Shown here piece by piece: positions 36,227 through 43,088 of a stretch of 54,919 nucleotides of DNA. Every line of letters begins with the position of its first letter. Position 1 is the stretch's first letter. Source of the DNA: Candidatus Zhuqueibacterota bacterium. Its GTDB lineage: Bacteria > Zhuqueibacterota > Zhuqueibacteria > Thermofontimicrobiales > Thiofontviventaceae. The stretch lies in the NCBI GenBank assembly GCA_016926625.1, contig JAFGOE010000069.1:1-54919 (forward strand). Reading direction: 5' to 3'. A model generated the notes under the pieces. That model saw only the letters and a program-made list of their open reading frames with translations. It was not told the origin of the DNA and did no database searches. The translations under genes and the position numbers were made by a program.

Positions 36227-36922
36227 TTGGAACATAATCATATGAATGAGAGAAAGCGTTTGTATCGATCGCTTAATGACAGGATGATCGGAGGAGTATG
36301 CGGTGGTTTTGCGGAATACTTTTCTATCGATTCCACGATCGTACGAATCGTCTGGTTATTCTTTACTTTTTTCGGTGGTATTGGATTCTTACTATATTTA
36401 GCCTGTTTGATTTTAATGAGAGAGAATCCGGATCAATCAGTTCCTGAAAATCCAAAGGATAAAAATGTAGGATTAATCGTGGGCGCGGCTTTGATCATGT
36501 TCGGATTGACGTTCCTGTCGGCAAACTGGGATATGTTTCCGTTTAATCCTTATAAACTGCATTTTTTCAGACCCTGGTTTTTTCACTGGAACGGTCTGTT
36601 TCCACTGCTGATCATTGGAGTGGGCGTTTACTACATTTATCACGTACTATCAAAGGAAAAGGAAACGGACGATCATGCATCTGCTACGAATGCAGTGCAC
36701 AGACGATTTTATCGCTCTAAAAGTGATCGGATGATCGGTGGAGTATGCGGAGGGATAGCTAATTATTTCGAAATCGATTCGGTGCTGGTTCGCCTGTTCT
36801 GGGTCTTTGTCACTCTTTTCTCGGGTTTTCTATTAGGCGTGATTGCGTATATCGTTATCCTTGTCGTTATCCCGGAGGCCGATGTTGAAGCAGAATCAGC
36901 CGAAGTACATCCGAAAAAGTAA
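36227..36922 (+). CDS. Membrane protein with two PspC domains
   Basis: A 231-residue protein with two PspC domains: residues about 8-65 (RLYRSLNDRMIGGVCGGFAEYF) and about 163-222 (RFYRSKSDRMIGGVCGGIANYF). Between them are two membrane segments of the LiaI-like kind. PspC domains are envelope-stress sensors or anchors of phage-shock-type responses. The start is the TTG at 36227, chosen because GGAGAGG (36213-36219) lies 7 nt before it; the ATG at 36242 would be 22 nt away. It is followed 31 bp later by another LiaI/LiaF-like membrane protein, together resembling a Psp/Lia stress module. Confidence 0.85.
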   Translation: MEHNHMNERKRLYRSLNDRMIGGVCGGFAEYFSIDSTIVRIVWLFFTFFGGIGFLLYLACLILMRENPDQSVPENPKDKNVGLIVGAALIMFGLTFLSANWDMFPFNPYKLHFFRPWFFHWNGLFPLLIIGVGVYYIYHVLSKEKETDDHASATNAVHRRFYRSKSDRMIGGVCGGIANYFEIDSVLVRLFWVFVTLFSGFLLGVIAYIVILVVIPEADVEAESAEVHPKK

Positions 36923-36953
36923 ATTTAAGATGACTAGCTGAAAGGGAATACTC

Positions 36954-37460
36954 ATGGAACAAAGCCATAGATCAGTCGTTCCAGGTGCAGTCTTGATCCT
37001 GGTTGGTATTTTACTTCTTATTCATGAACTCGATTTTATCCCCGTACGATGGTCGCAATTTTTTCCGGTCATCCTGGTTTTGATCGGTTTGTTATTGTTT
37101 ATATGGGGGATCAGAGGGCGAATCGGCGGAGGACTGTTCTGGGGAATCGTCTTTTTAGGTGCTGGTATATTTTATGTAATAAGAAATTACGAATTAATCC
37201 CTTACCACTCGATGCCAACGACCTGGCCTATATTTTCAATCATCTTAGGAATAGCATTTTTGTCATTATTTATCCTGAATCGTAACGATTGGGGCGTCCT
37301 GATACCCGCGATCGTGTTATTGCTTATAGGATTGAACTATTTTTTAGATTACTTCAACTATTGGCGATTACAAGAAATATTACACACCTATTGGCCGCTG
37401 TCTTTAGTCTTAGCCGGCGTGTTTGTGATTGTGGTGAGTCTGAACAGAAAAAAAGAGTAA
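36954..37460 (+). CDS. LiaI/LiaF-like integral membrane protein
   Basis: A 168-residue protein with about six membrane segments in repeated pairs: SVVPGAVLILVGILLLIHEL, FFPVILVLIGLLLFIWGI, GGLFWGIVFLGAGIFYVI, and three more. This repeated hairpin is the LiaI-LiaF-like transmembrane module seen next to PspC proteins. There is no soluble LiaF C-terminal domain. It is last in the PspC unit and ends 30 bp before a strong terminator. The role is probably envelope-stress sensing or damping, judged only by family association. Confidence 0.78.
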   Translation: MEQSHRSVVPGAVLILVGILLLIHELDFIPVRWSQFFPVILVLIGLLLFIWGIRGRIGGGLFWGIVFLGAGIFYVIRNYELIPYHSMPTTWPIFSIILGIAFLSLFILNRNDWGVLIPAIVLLLIGLNYFLDYFNYWRLQEILHTYWPLSLVLAGVFVIVVSLNRKKE

Positions 37461-37490
37461 ATAACCTGAAAGAATCTGGTCTTTTTAACA

Positions 37491-37523
37491 AGAGGAGCGC
37501 GGCAACAGGCTCCTCTTTTTTTT
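37491..37523 (+). terminator. Rho-independent terminator after the PspC/LiaI unit
   Basis: An 8-bp stem AGAGGAGC / GCTCCTCT with a 10-nt loop, followed by a T-run reaching 37523. Textbook form. Confidence 0.9.
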
Positions 37524-37555
37524 AGCTATATTAAATAAATGTAAATATTTATTTC

Positions 37556-37584
37556 TTGACAAAGGTTGAAAAAGTTATTATATT
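37556..37584 (+). promoter_or_regulatory. Sigma-70-type promoter of the TPR protein gene
   Basis: TTGACA (37556-37561), 17-nt spacer, TATATT (37579-37584), lying between the upstream terminator and the ATG at 37633. One of the clearest promoters in the window; it shows that this organism uses standard -35/-10 signals. Confidence 0.85.
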
Positions 37585-37632
37585 ATCTTGCTGATCGGAA
37601 GATGTTTAAGTTTTGGAAGGAGCCCCAATTCC

Positions 37633-38961
37633 ATGTACTTTCTGGTAATTAATGTTCTTCTCGCATTATTTTTTCTGTTTTTAATATTTTTAGGTATCAA
37701 AATCAAGATCTGGTCATATGTTCCGGTAAACTTGTTCGGATTAGCGATCTCTGGATTGGCGATTATTTTAGATTCATTGAATAGTTTGAATCAGTTAAGA
37801 ATCTTGGCGTTGTTTCTCGGTATAGCCGGCGTCTTTATCATCGATTTTATTATCACCTATCGAGACATTCACGATGAAGACCTGGAAGAACCTGAGGTTC
37901 AGTATCTCACCAATTCCAGCCTTTTTGAACATCATAAGATCATATCAGATGAGCGTGTTATTAAACGCGAATTAGATGCTCATAGCGACATTAGTTTTAG
38001 TGATAAACTTCAAGCTCTGCAAACATGGAAACTTGGTAATAGAGCATTTGAAAATGCTAATTATCCTGAAGCCATCGGAAATTACGATCTGTCATGCAAT
38101 TGGGTACCGACGGCGACAGCTTATATTAATCAGAGTGGTGTACTGATTCATCAGAAACAATGGGATGATGCGATTGAACTGTCTCAAAACGCAGTTCATC
38201 TAAATGCTGAATCGTATGAAGCTTATATGAATTTTGGGATTGCATATCAGCATCTCAGCCGTTTTTCGGATGCAATTGATGCTTTTTCCAGGGCTACCGA
38301 AATAGAACCGAATAAATTTGAGGCCTGGTATTGTCTCGGAAATGTGTATCAACAAAACAAAGATTATGAGAAGAGTATCGATTGTTATACGAAATCGTTA
38401 AAATTAAATGCCGATTACACCGAAAGCTGGTATAATAAAGGGCGTGCTTTGGCGAATCTGGAACGCAATGATGAGGCCATGAAATGTTTTGAACAGGCGA
38501 TCCAGCGAAACAGATCACATTTCAGGGCTTACTATCGACTCGCCAATGTACTGAGCTCACTTGATTTCAATGAAGAGGCCATAGAAAATTACGATAAAGC
38601 CTTGAAATTACGATCTAATCTCGTCGAGGCCTGGAATAACCGCGGCATCGCCTTAAATAAAATTGGAAAACTGAACGAAGCCATCAAGAGCTATAAAAAA
38701 ACGATCCAGATCAATCCGGAATATTATGAGGCCTGGATGAATTTAGCGTTAGCTCAGGACACACTCGGAAAATTTAAGCAGGCACTCGTAAGTTATCAGA
38801 AATTTCGGGAGTTCGTTCCCCCGGAAAATGAGAAATACATCAGCATCTCATCACGAAGAATAGGAGAAATTAAAGAAAGACTAAAAGATAATATCAAACC
38901 TAAAAAACAATCAAAGAAATCGAAACAAAGAAAACAGGAAGCGGATGCATTTATCGAGTGA
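37633..38961 (+). CDS. Membrane-anchored TPR protein
   Basis: A 442-residue protein. Residues 1 to about 75 hold two to three membrane segments (LVINVLLALFFLFLIFLGIKI, FGLAISGLAIIL, LALFLGIAGVFIIDFII). An acidic linker follows, then about eight TPR units from about 125 to 405 (for instance NPEYYEAWMNLALAQDTLGKF). The C-terminus is a Lys-rich tail (KPKKQSKKSKQRKQ). TPR arrays are protein-docking scaffolds. Here the soluble array most likely faces the cytoplasm. GGAAGGAG precedes the ATG at 37633; an upstream in-frame TTG at 37588 falls at the transcription start and is unlikely. The partner is unknown. Confidence 0.85.
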   Translation: MYFLVINVLLALFFLFLIFLGIKIKIWSYVPVNLFGLAISGLAIILDSLNSLNQLRILALFLGIAGVFIIDFIITYRDIHDEDLEEPEVQYLTNSSLFEHHKIISDERVIKRELDAHSDISFSDKLQALQTWKLGNRAFENANYPEAIGNYDLSCNWVPTATAYINQSGVLIHQKQWDDAIELSQNAVHLNAESYEAYMNFGIAYQHLSRFSDAIDAFSRATEIEPNKFEAWYCLGNVYQQNKDYEKSIDCYTKSLKLNADYTESWYNKGRALANLERNDEAMKCFEQAIQRNRSHFRAYYRLANVLSSLDFNEEAIENYDKALKLRSNLVEAWNNRGIALNKIGKLNEAIKSYKKTIQINPEYYEAWMNLALAQDTLGKFKQALVSYQKFREFVPPENEKYISISSRRIGEIKERLKDNIKPKKQSKKSKQRKQEADAFIE

Positions 38962-39115
38962 ACCGTGAACCGGGTCTGGTACCTTGGGACTTGATTGACT
39001 CAAGGTGATACAGTTTGTTCAGGATCAGAACATACCCTGTGTATATTATAAAATCATAGTTTTCACAACCTAATGTTAATCAGATATTTACAAGTCCATG
39101 AATTCTTAATTACAA

Positions 39116-39132
39116 TTGGCATAATACTTGTA
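39116..39132 (+). promoter_or_regulatory. Possible sigma-54-like element
   Basis: TTGGCATAATACTTGTA resembles the sigma-54 form TTGGCAC-N5-TTGCW, with GG 10 bp before GT where GC is expected. It lies 60 bp before the ATG at 39192. A sigma-70 reading is equally open. Confidence 0.25.
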
Positions 39133-39191
39133 TTTATAGACAACAATGGTTAACAATCCGATCGTGGAATCTATAGGATACATGGGGTAAG

Positions 39192-39716
39192 ATGAAAGAA
39201 TTATTATATTTTTCTTTTTCTGATCTATTGATCAGGGTACAATATTCCAAACAGACTAATTCTTTGAAATATTCTTCTCATCGTTCAATTTCCTTTGGAG
39301 AGCGAGTTGTCATTGAGCAGTATATTCTTTCCACTGTAGCACTGAAAACAGACTGGTATAATCAATCTCCGGCATTGTTCATCTATTTGGGAGAGGATGA
39401 AAGTCTGGTTAAAGACTTGAATTTACTGCATTTAAAAAATACCATCAAGGTGCTTTCCGATCGTGATAATGAGATTAAAAAAGAGGTCAATGATCTTATT
39501 GCCAATTCGATGACGAATTATTATTTCGAGCAGATCGGTGATGAACTCTTATCATTGCGCCAGAAGCTGAACGAGAGCATCGATGAAGAACTGTTATCTG
39601 AATGGATGGGTAACATTGATGAATTAGTCAAAGCGTACAATCAATACTCCAAGAAAAAGATTAAGGTCGATGATATCATTCCTATTGATATCAAAAAATA
39701 TCTCGAAATAGCATAA
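39192..39716 (+). CDS. Conserved-looking small cytoplasmic protein, function unknown
   Basis: A 174-residue protein with no signal peptide or membrane segment. The N-terminal half is beta-rich (ELLYFSFSDLLIRVQYSK, PALFIYLGEDESLV). The C-terminal half is helical with coiled-coil character (LSLRQKLNESIDEELLSEWMGN). I recognise no family. Coding is supported by a clean 174-codon frame with normal codon use and a GGGGTAAG ribosome-like stretch before the ATG. It stands between the TPR protein and the barrel/TPR fusion protein, all on +. Confidence 0.7.
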   Translation: MKELLYFSFSDLLIRVQYSKQTNSLKYSSHRSISFGERVVIEQYILSTVALKTDWYNQSPALFIYLGEDESLVKDLNLLHLKNTIKVLSDRDNEIKKEVNDLIANSMTNYYFEQIGDELLSLRQKLNESIDEELLSEWMGNIDELVKAYNQYSKKKIKVDDIIPIDIKKYLEIA

Positions 39717-39837
39717 TAGTGACTATTGAATCCCTGGTTGCATCCGTACGGTTAGATAAAGGTTTTGTACGATTCAGCGAATATCCTGAAGTTGTGATAT
39801 TGTATCGGTGGGGGGAGAAAATAGGAGAACATGAAAA

Positions 39838-41115
39838 ATGAAACATTTCATCTGTGCACTACTTTTCATGCTAAGTACATTCTCTACAGTTATCGGCCAA
39901 TCGTCTTCCGATAAACTAGGGATTGGATTTAACCTGGGTGGACAATTAATTTACGGTGATGGTGACTATAAAGCAGGGTTTGGAATTGGACTGGAGACCT
40001 ACTTAAGATATAAATTAGATGAAAACTTTTCCCTTGTTACTTCACTCGGATATGGTGAGTTGAGTGATGGGACGTTTCATCTGGATGAGAGCAATTTTAC
40101 TACGAACATGATCACGTTTGATATTAAGGGTGTTTATGATCTCGTGCCACAGGGCACATTTAAACCGTTGTTGTATGCCGGATTAGGCGCGTTCAGTTTT
40201 AAAAATGATATCTATGATCGGCGATATGGTGATTTTTCTGTTTTCGTGGGTGGTGGATTCGAGTATATGGTGAATCCGACACTGGGTTTGATTGCCCATG
40301 CGGATTATCGTTACACCACGAGTGAAGATCTCGATAATCTGGGAGATAACGATAATTTACTCGATTTGACCAGCAATGATGGCTACCTCAACATCAGAGG
40401 GGGTTTTACCTATTATTTTGGCGATCAGGCCGGGGCCAAGAAACCGAAAGTATTAGCCGACAGAGCGCCGATCGATGAAATTGAAGGAACCGGAGGTGGT
40501 GGCGAGTTATCGGGCATTGTCGATGGGTTGAATGAATACGATGAAACCGCTGGAAAAAGCGCCAGCATGGATGAATATTTTCGTTTGAAATCACGCGTCG
40601 ATGAGTTAAATGATGCCATTCGACAGAAGGAACTGGAGATCGGTGAACTAGAGACTCAATTGGAGTCCAGAAAAGCACGAGTTTCCATATTAGAACAAGG
40701 AATGCGCACCGGTAGCGATGCACTCTCAGCGTCGTTGGATATGGACATGAGCGATTTTTCGACCACGTATGAAACCGCCTTGAATAACTTCTACAGTCAT
40801 GAATATGATGCATCGATTTACATGTTCAAATCGTTGATCGATACCTATCCGGACCATCCCCTGATCAGCAATTGCCATTACTGGATCGGAGAATGTTATT
40901 TTGGTAAAGATGAATATGAGAATGCAATTCAGGCGTTTCAGGTAACATTGACTTACCCCAGTGAAGTAAAGAAAGATGATGCGCTCTTGATGCTGGGGCG
41001 CTCATATCTGAAACTGGGCGATAGCGAAACGGCTCGCCAAATGTTTGAGCGTCTGCAACAGGATTATCCGGATAGCGAATACATCGATAAGGCGAACGCT
41101 TACTCGACGATGTAA
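39838..41115 (+). CDS. Outer-membrane barrel / coiled-coil / TPR (CpoB-like) fusion protein
   Basis: A 425-residue protein. A signal peptide (ending VIGQ) is followed by an eight-strand-like OMP beta-barrel domain (about 25-190: LGIGFNLGGQLIYGDGDYKAGFGIG, GGFTYYFGDQ). A Gly-rich linker leads to a coiled coil (about 245-285: YFRLKSRVDELNDAIRQKEL), then tandem TPRs of the YbgF/CpoB type (YETALNNFYSHEYDASIYMF, NCHYWIGECYFGKDEYENAI). CpoB links the Tol-Pal system to cell-wall synthesis. Fusing it to an outer-membrane barrel would tether the TPR part on the inner face of the outer membrane. AGGAG precedes the ATG. No tol genes are adjacent. Confidence 0.82.
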   Translation: MKHFICALLFMLSTFSTVIGQSSSDKLGIGFNLGGQLIYGDGDYKAGFGIGLETYLRYKLDENFSLVTSLGYGELSDGTFHLDESNFTTNMITFDIKGVYDLVPQGTFKPLLYAGLGAFSFKNDIYDRRYGDFSVFVGGGFEYMVNPTLGLIAHADYRYTTSEDLDNLGDNDNLLDLTSNDGYLNIRGGFTYYFGDQAGAKKPKVLADRAPIDEIEGTGGGGELSGIVDGLNEYDETAGKSASMDEYFRLKSRVDELNDAIRQKELEIGELETQLESRKARVSILEQGMRTGSDALSASLDMDMSDFSTTYETALNNFYSHEYDASIYMFKSLIDTYPDHPLISNCHYWIGECYFGKDEYENAIQAFQVTLTYPSEVKKDDALLMLGRSYLKLGDSETARQMFERLQQDYPDSEYIDKANAYSTM

Positions 41116-41137
41116 GCCTACAAACACGGATGCGTTG

Positions 41138-41177
41138 TCTGGGCTCAGGCCTGGTCATGATCAGGCCTGAGCCCAGA
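41138..41177. repeat. Perfect 16-bp inverted repeat (strong hairpin)
   Basis: The arms (TCTGGGCTCAGGCCTG and its exact complement) enclose an 8-nt loop, GTCATGAT. It lies 23 bp after the stop of the barrel/TPR gene, is much more GC-rich than its surroundings, and is not followed by a T-run. A separate bidirectional terminator stands at 41286-41319. It may be an mRNA 3'-end stabiliser or a copy of a dispersed palindromic repeat. Confidence 0.6.
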
Positions 41178-41285
41178 AATGAATTCTTCTCAATGACTGT
41201 GTGGTCTGATAAAATGAAGGCGTCAAATGAATTTCTCCTCACAAATAGGTTCGAAGTTGTTCATCTGACACAGATACTTAAAATA

Positions 41286-41319
41286 AAAAAACCCTCCCTG
41301 AAATAAAGGAGGGTTTTTT
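41286..41319. terminator. Bidirectional rho-independent terminator
   Basis: AAAAAACCCTCC and GGAGGGTTTTTT pair around a 10-nt loop. A-run and T-run flank the GC stem, so it works in both directions, serving the convergent genes at 39838-41115 and 41348-42811. Confidence 0.92.
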
Positions 41320-41347
41320 GTTAAAACCACGTATTTAAGACTATAAT

Positions 41348-42811
41348 TTAGAATTTGTAACCCAGTCCGAACATGAAATTATTGACTTTCATCTTGTAGG
41401 TACCTGCCATGTTCTCATAACCCTTAGCTTCAGGATTATAGACCCATTCATCGATTTCACGATCACCGATCAGGATGTTTTCATAATTGAAATCGAGAAC
41501 GAACAGACCTAAATCGTAAGCAGCTCCAACGGCGATCGCATGACGGCGGCTGGGATCTGGAATCGTGATGTTCAGCGTCTCATCGGGAATCGCTGATGGT
41601 TCGGTGTAGTAGCCGAGCCGGAATTTCAACGGATCGGTGACCGAATATTCGAGTCCTAATCCGAAACGAAGACCATCTTCCCAATTTTGCACCAGTTCGG
41701 ATTTGCTTTTATCCTCTAACTCGATTTCGATGACATCCCAGGCTGACCATTGTGACCAGGACACATCCGCGGTAACCAGAAGCTTATCAATTCCCTTGTA
41801 GGCGATACCGGCGCCGAGCACCATGGGCAAAGGCAGCGAAGCGTCGCCCTTATCACGATCATTGCGGACGATTTCCTGCCCGCTATAGACGCCCAATAAT
41901 TCAGTCTTTTGAGCCTCGGTTAGTTTCTGTGCGGCGACCATACCCGTTAAAAACGTATTTAAACCTGTGAATGCTTGTTGTGGAATATGAGCGCCATACG
42001 TTACTGCGCTTATCTTGCCATCGAGAGGAATATCATTATACCACGATCCGGAGAGACCGACTGACCAATCTTCAGAGAAATCATATTTCAAACCGACATT
42101 AGCACCAAAGCCGACACCTGTACCGGTGAGTTCGGTTTCGGTCAGCACATGGCTGAACACGTCAGTGGTTATCGAACTCAAACCGTTTGCATCGGCTGCA
42201 CCCTTCAATTCCGGAACAGTCACCAGTGAGTTTTGAGTCAATGACGGTTTCCTGATGATAATATCAGCCCAGGTAATGCTGACACCCAAGCCGAGTGATA
42301 ATTTATCATTCACTTTATAGGCGATCGTCGGATGAATATCGATGACTTTCAGATCATCTTCAAAATCGATTTCCGGATAATTCGAGTTGTAGCCTCTCGT
42401 ATCCAACACATCCCATTCGGCACCTAATCCGAATGGAGCATAGACGGCGATGCCTAAAACGACATCATCCATCCCGAAAGCGATACCGGCTGCTGGCATA
42501 AAGAACGATTTGGATTCATTTCCTATCTCTCCGTCTCGGAAAATTCCGAACGCCGGACTGTTCTGTGAAAATAAGTATTTCGCCGCCGGGGTAATAATTT
42601 CAGAACTAATACCGAAATGAAGTCCGCTGATTGCGGTCAAACCAGCCGGATTCCAATACATGGCGCTCCAATCGTTGGATAGGGCACGATAATTTCCACC
42701 CAGTGCAGTGGCTCGGGCGCCGATACCGGTCAGTGCCACACCTGAAGCAAACAGTGAACTAGTAAATATCAACGTGATGAGAATAATACTAATAGATGTA
42801 AATCGTTTCAT
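41348..42811 (-). CDS. FadL/OmpP1-type outer-membrane transport protein
   Basis: A 487-residue barrel protein with a signal peptide (ending LFASG), then the family's N-terminal hatch signature (LTGIGARATALGGNYRALSND, SAMYWNPAGLTAI). Repeated strands include PTIAYKVNDKLSLGLGVSITW and YDFSEDWSVGLSGSWYND, and it ends MFGLGYKF with terminal Phe. FadL-type proteins carry long-chain fatty acids or other hydrophobic compounds across the outer membrane. AGGAGGGTT precedes the ATG. The fatty-acid reading is supported by a FadR-like regulator and Etf genes 4-10 kb away; uptake of hydrocarbons is another option. Confidence 0.88.
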   Translation of the reverse strand: MKRFTSISIILITLIFTSSLFASGVALTGIGARATALGGNYRALSNDWSAMYWNPAGLTAISGLHFGISSEIITPAAKYLFSQNSPAFGIFRDGEIGNESKSFFMPAAGIAFGMDDVVLGIAVYAPFGLGAEWDVLDTRGYNSNYPEIDFEDDLKVIDIHPTIAYKVNDKLSLGLGVSITWADIIIRKPSLTQNSLVTVPELKGAADANGLSSITTDVFSHVLTETELTGTGVGFGANVGLKYDFSEDWSVGLSGSWYNDIPLDGKISAVTYGAHIPQQAFTGLNTFLTGMVAAQKLTEAQKTELLGVYSGQEIVRNDRDKGDASLPLPMVLGAGIAYKGIDKLLVTADVSWSQWSAWDVIEIELEDKSKSELVQNWEDGLRFGLGLEYSVTDPLKFRLGYYTEPSAIPDETLNITIPDPSRRHAIAVGAAYDLGLFVLDFNYENILIGDREIDEWVYNPEAKGYENMAGTYKMKVNNFMFGLGYKF

Positions 42812-42857
42812 TTTTAACCCTCCTATTGTTAACCCAAATTCTATGTCAAGGTACTTA

Positions 42858-42901
42858 TTTACGCTTTAAAATTGTTATTGTTTAAAAACATAAAGCGTAA
42901 A
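42858..42901. repeat. Inverted repeat upstream of the fadL-like gene
   Basis: TTTACGCTTTA and its exact complement TAAAGCGTAAA are separated by 22 nt, 47-90 bp before the start codon of the minus-strand gene. It could be a two-site operator or an mRNA leader stem. The remaining spacer to 43088 is AT-rich without a clear promoter. Confidence 0.4.
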
Positions 42902-43036
42902 ATAAATTACCCGGAATAATCGTTTATGATACAATTATATTATTATTTGTGTTTAAGAAACGTAAAACACAGAATATGGGTTTAATTCTTAAGTTACCTG
43001 ATTCTAAACCTAATTCTAATGTTAACCGTTAAAAAA

Positions 43037-43048
43037 ATCACCTCCTTT
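43037..43048 (-). promoter_or_regulatory. Orphan full-length Shine-Dalgarno sequence
   Basis: On the minus strand AAAGGAGGTGAT is fully complementary to the 16S rRNA 3' tail, yet no ATG, GTG or TTG follows at usable distance. It lies 41 bp after the stop of the TonB receptor gene (43089) and about 225 bp before the fadL-like start. Confidence 0.4.
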
Positions 43049-43088
43049 ATAGATTAGTTTATCAATTGTCGTCAGTTGTTACCGTTAA

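Noticed and set aside
38981-39006. ACCTTG / CAAGGT inverted repeat after the TPR gene as a terminator
   Set aside because: Six-bp arms with a 14-nt loop and no T-run; a competing CTTGA/TCAAG pairing inside it makes a defined structure unlikely.
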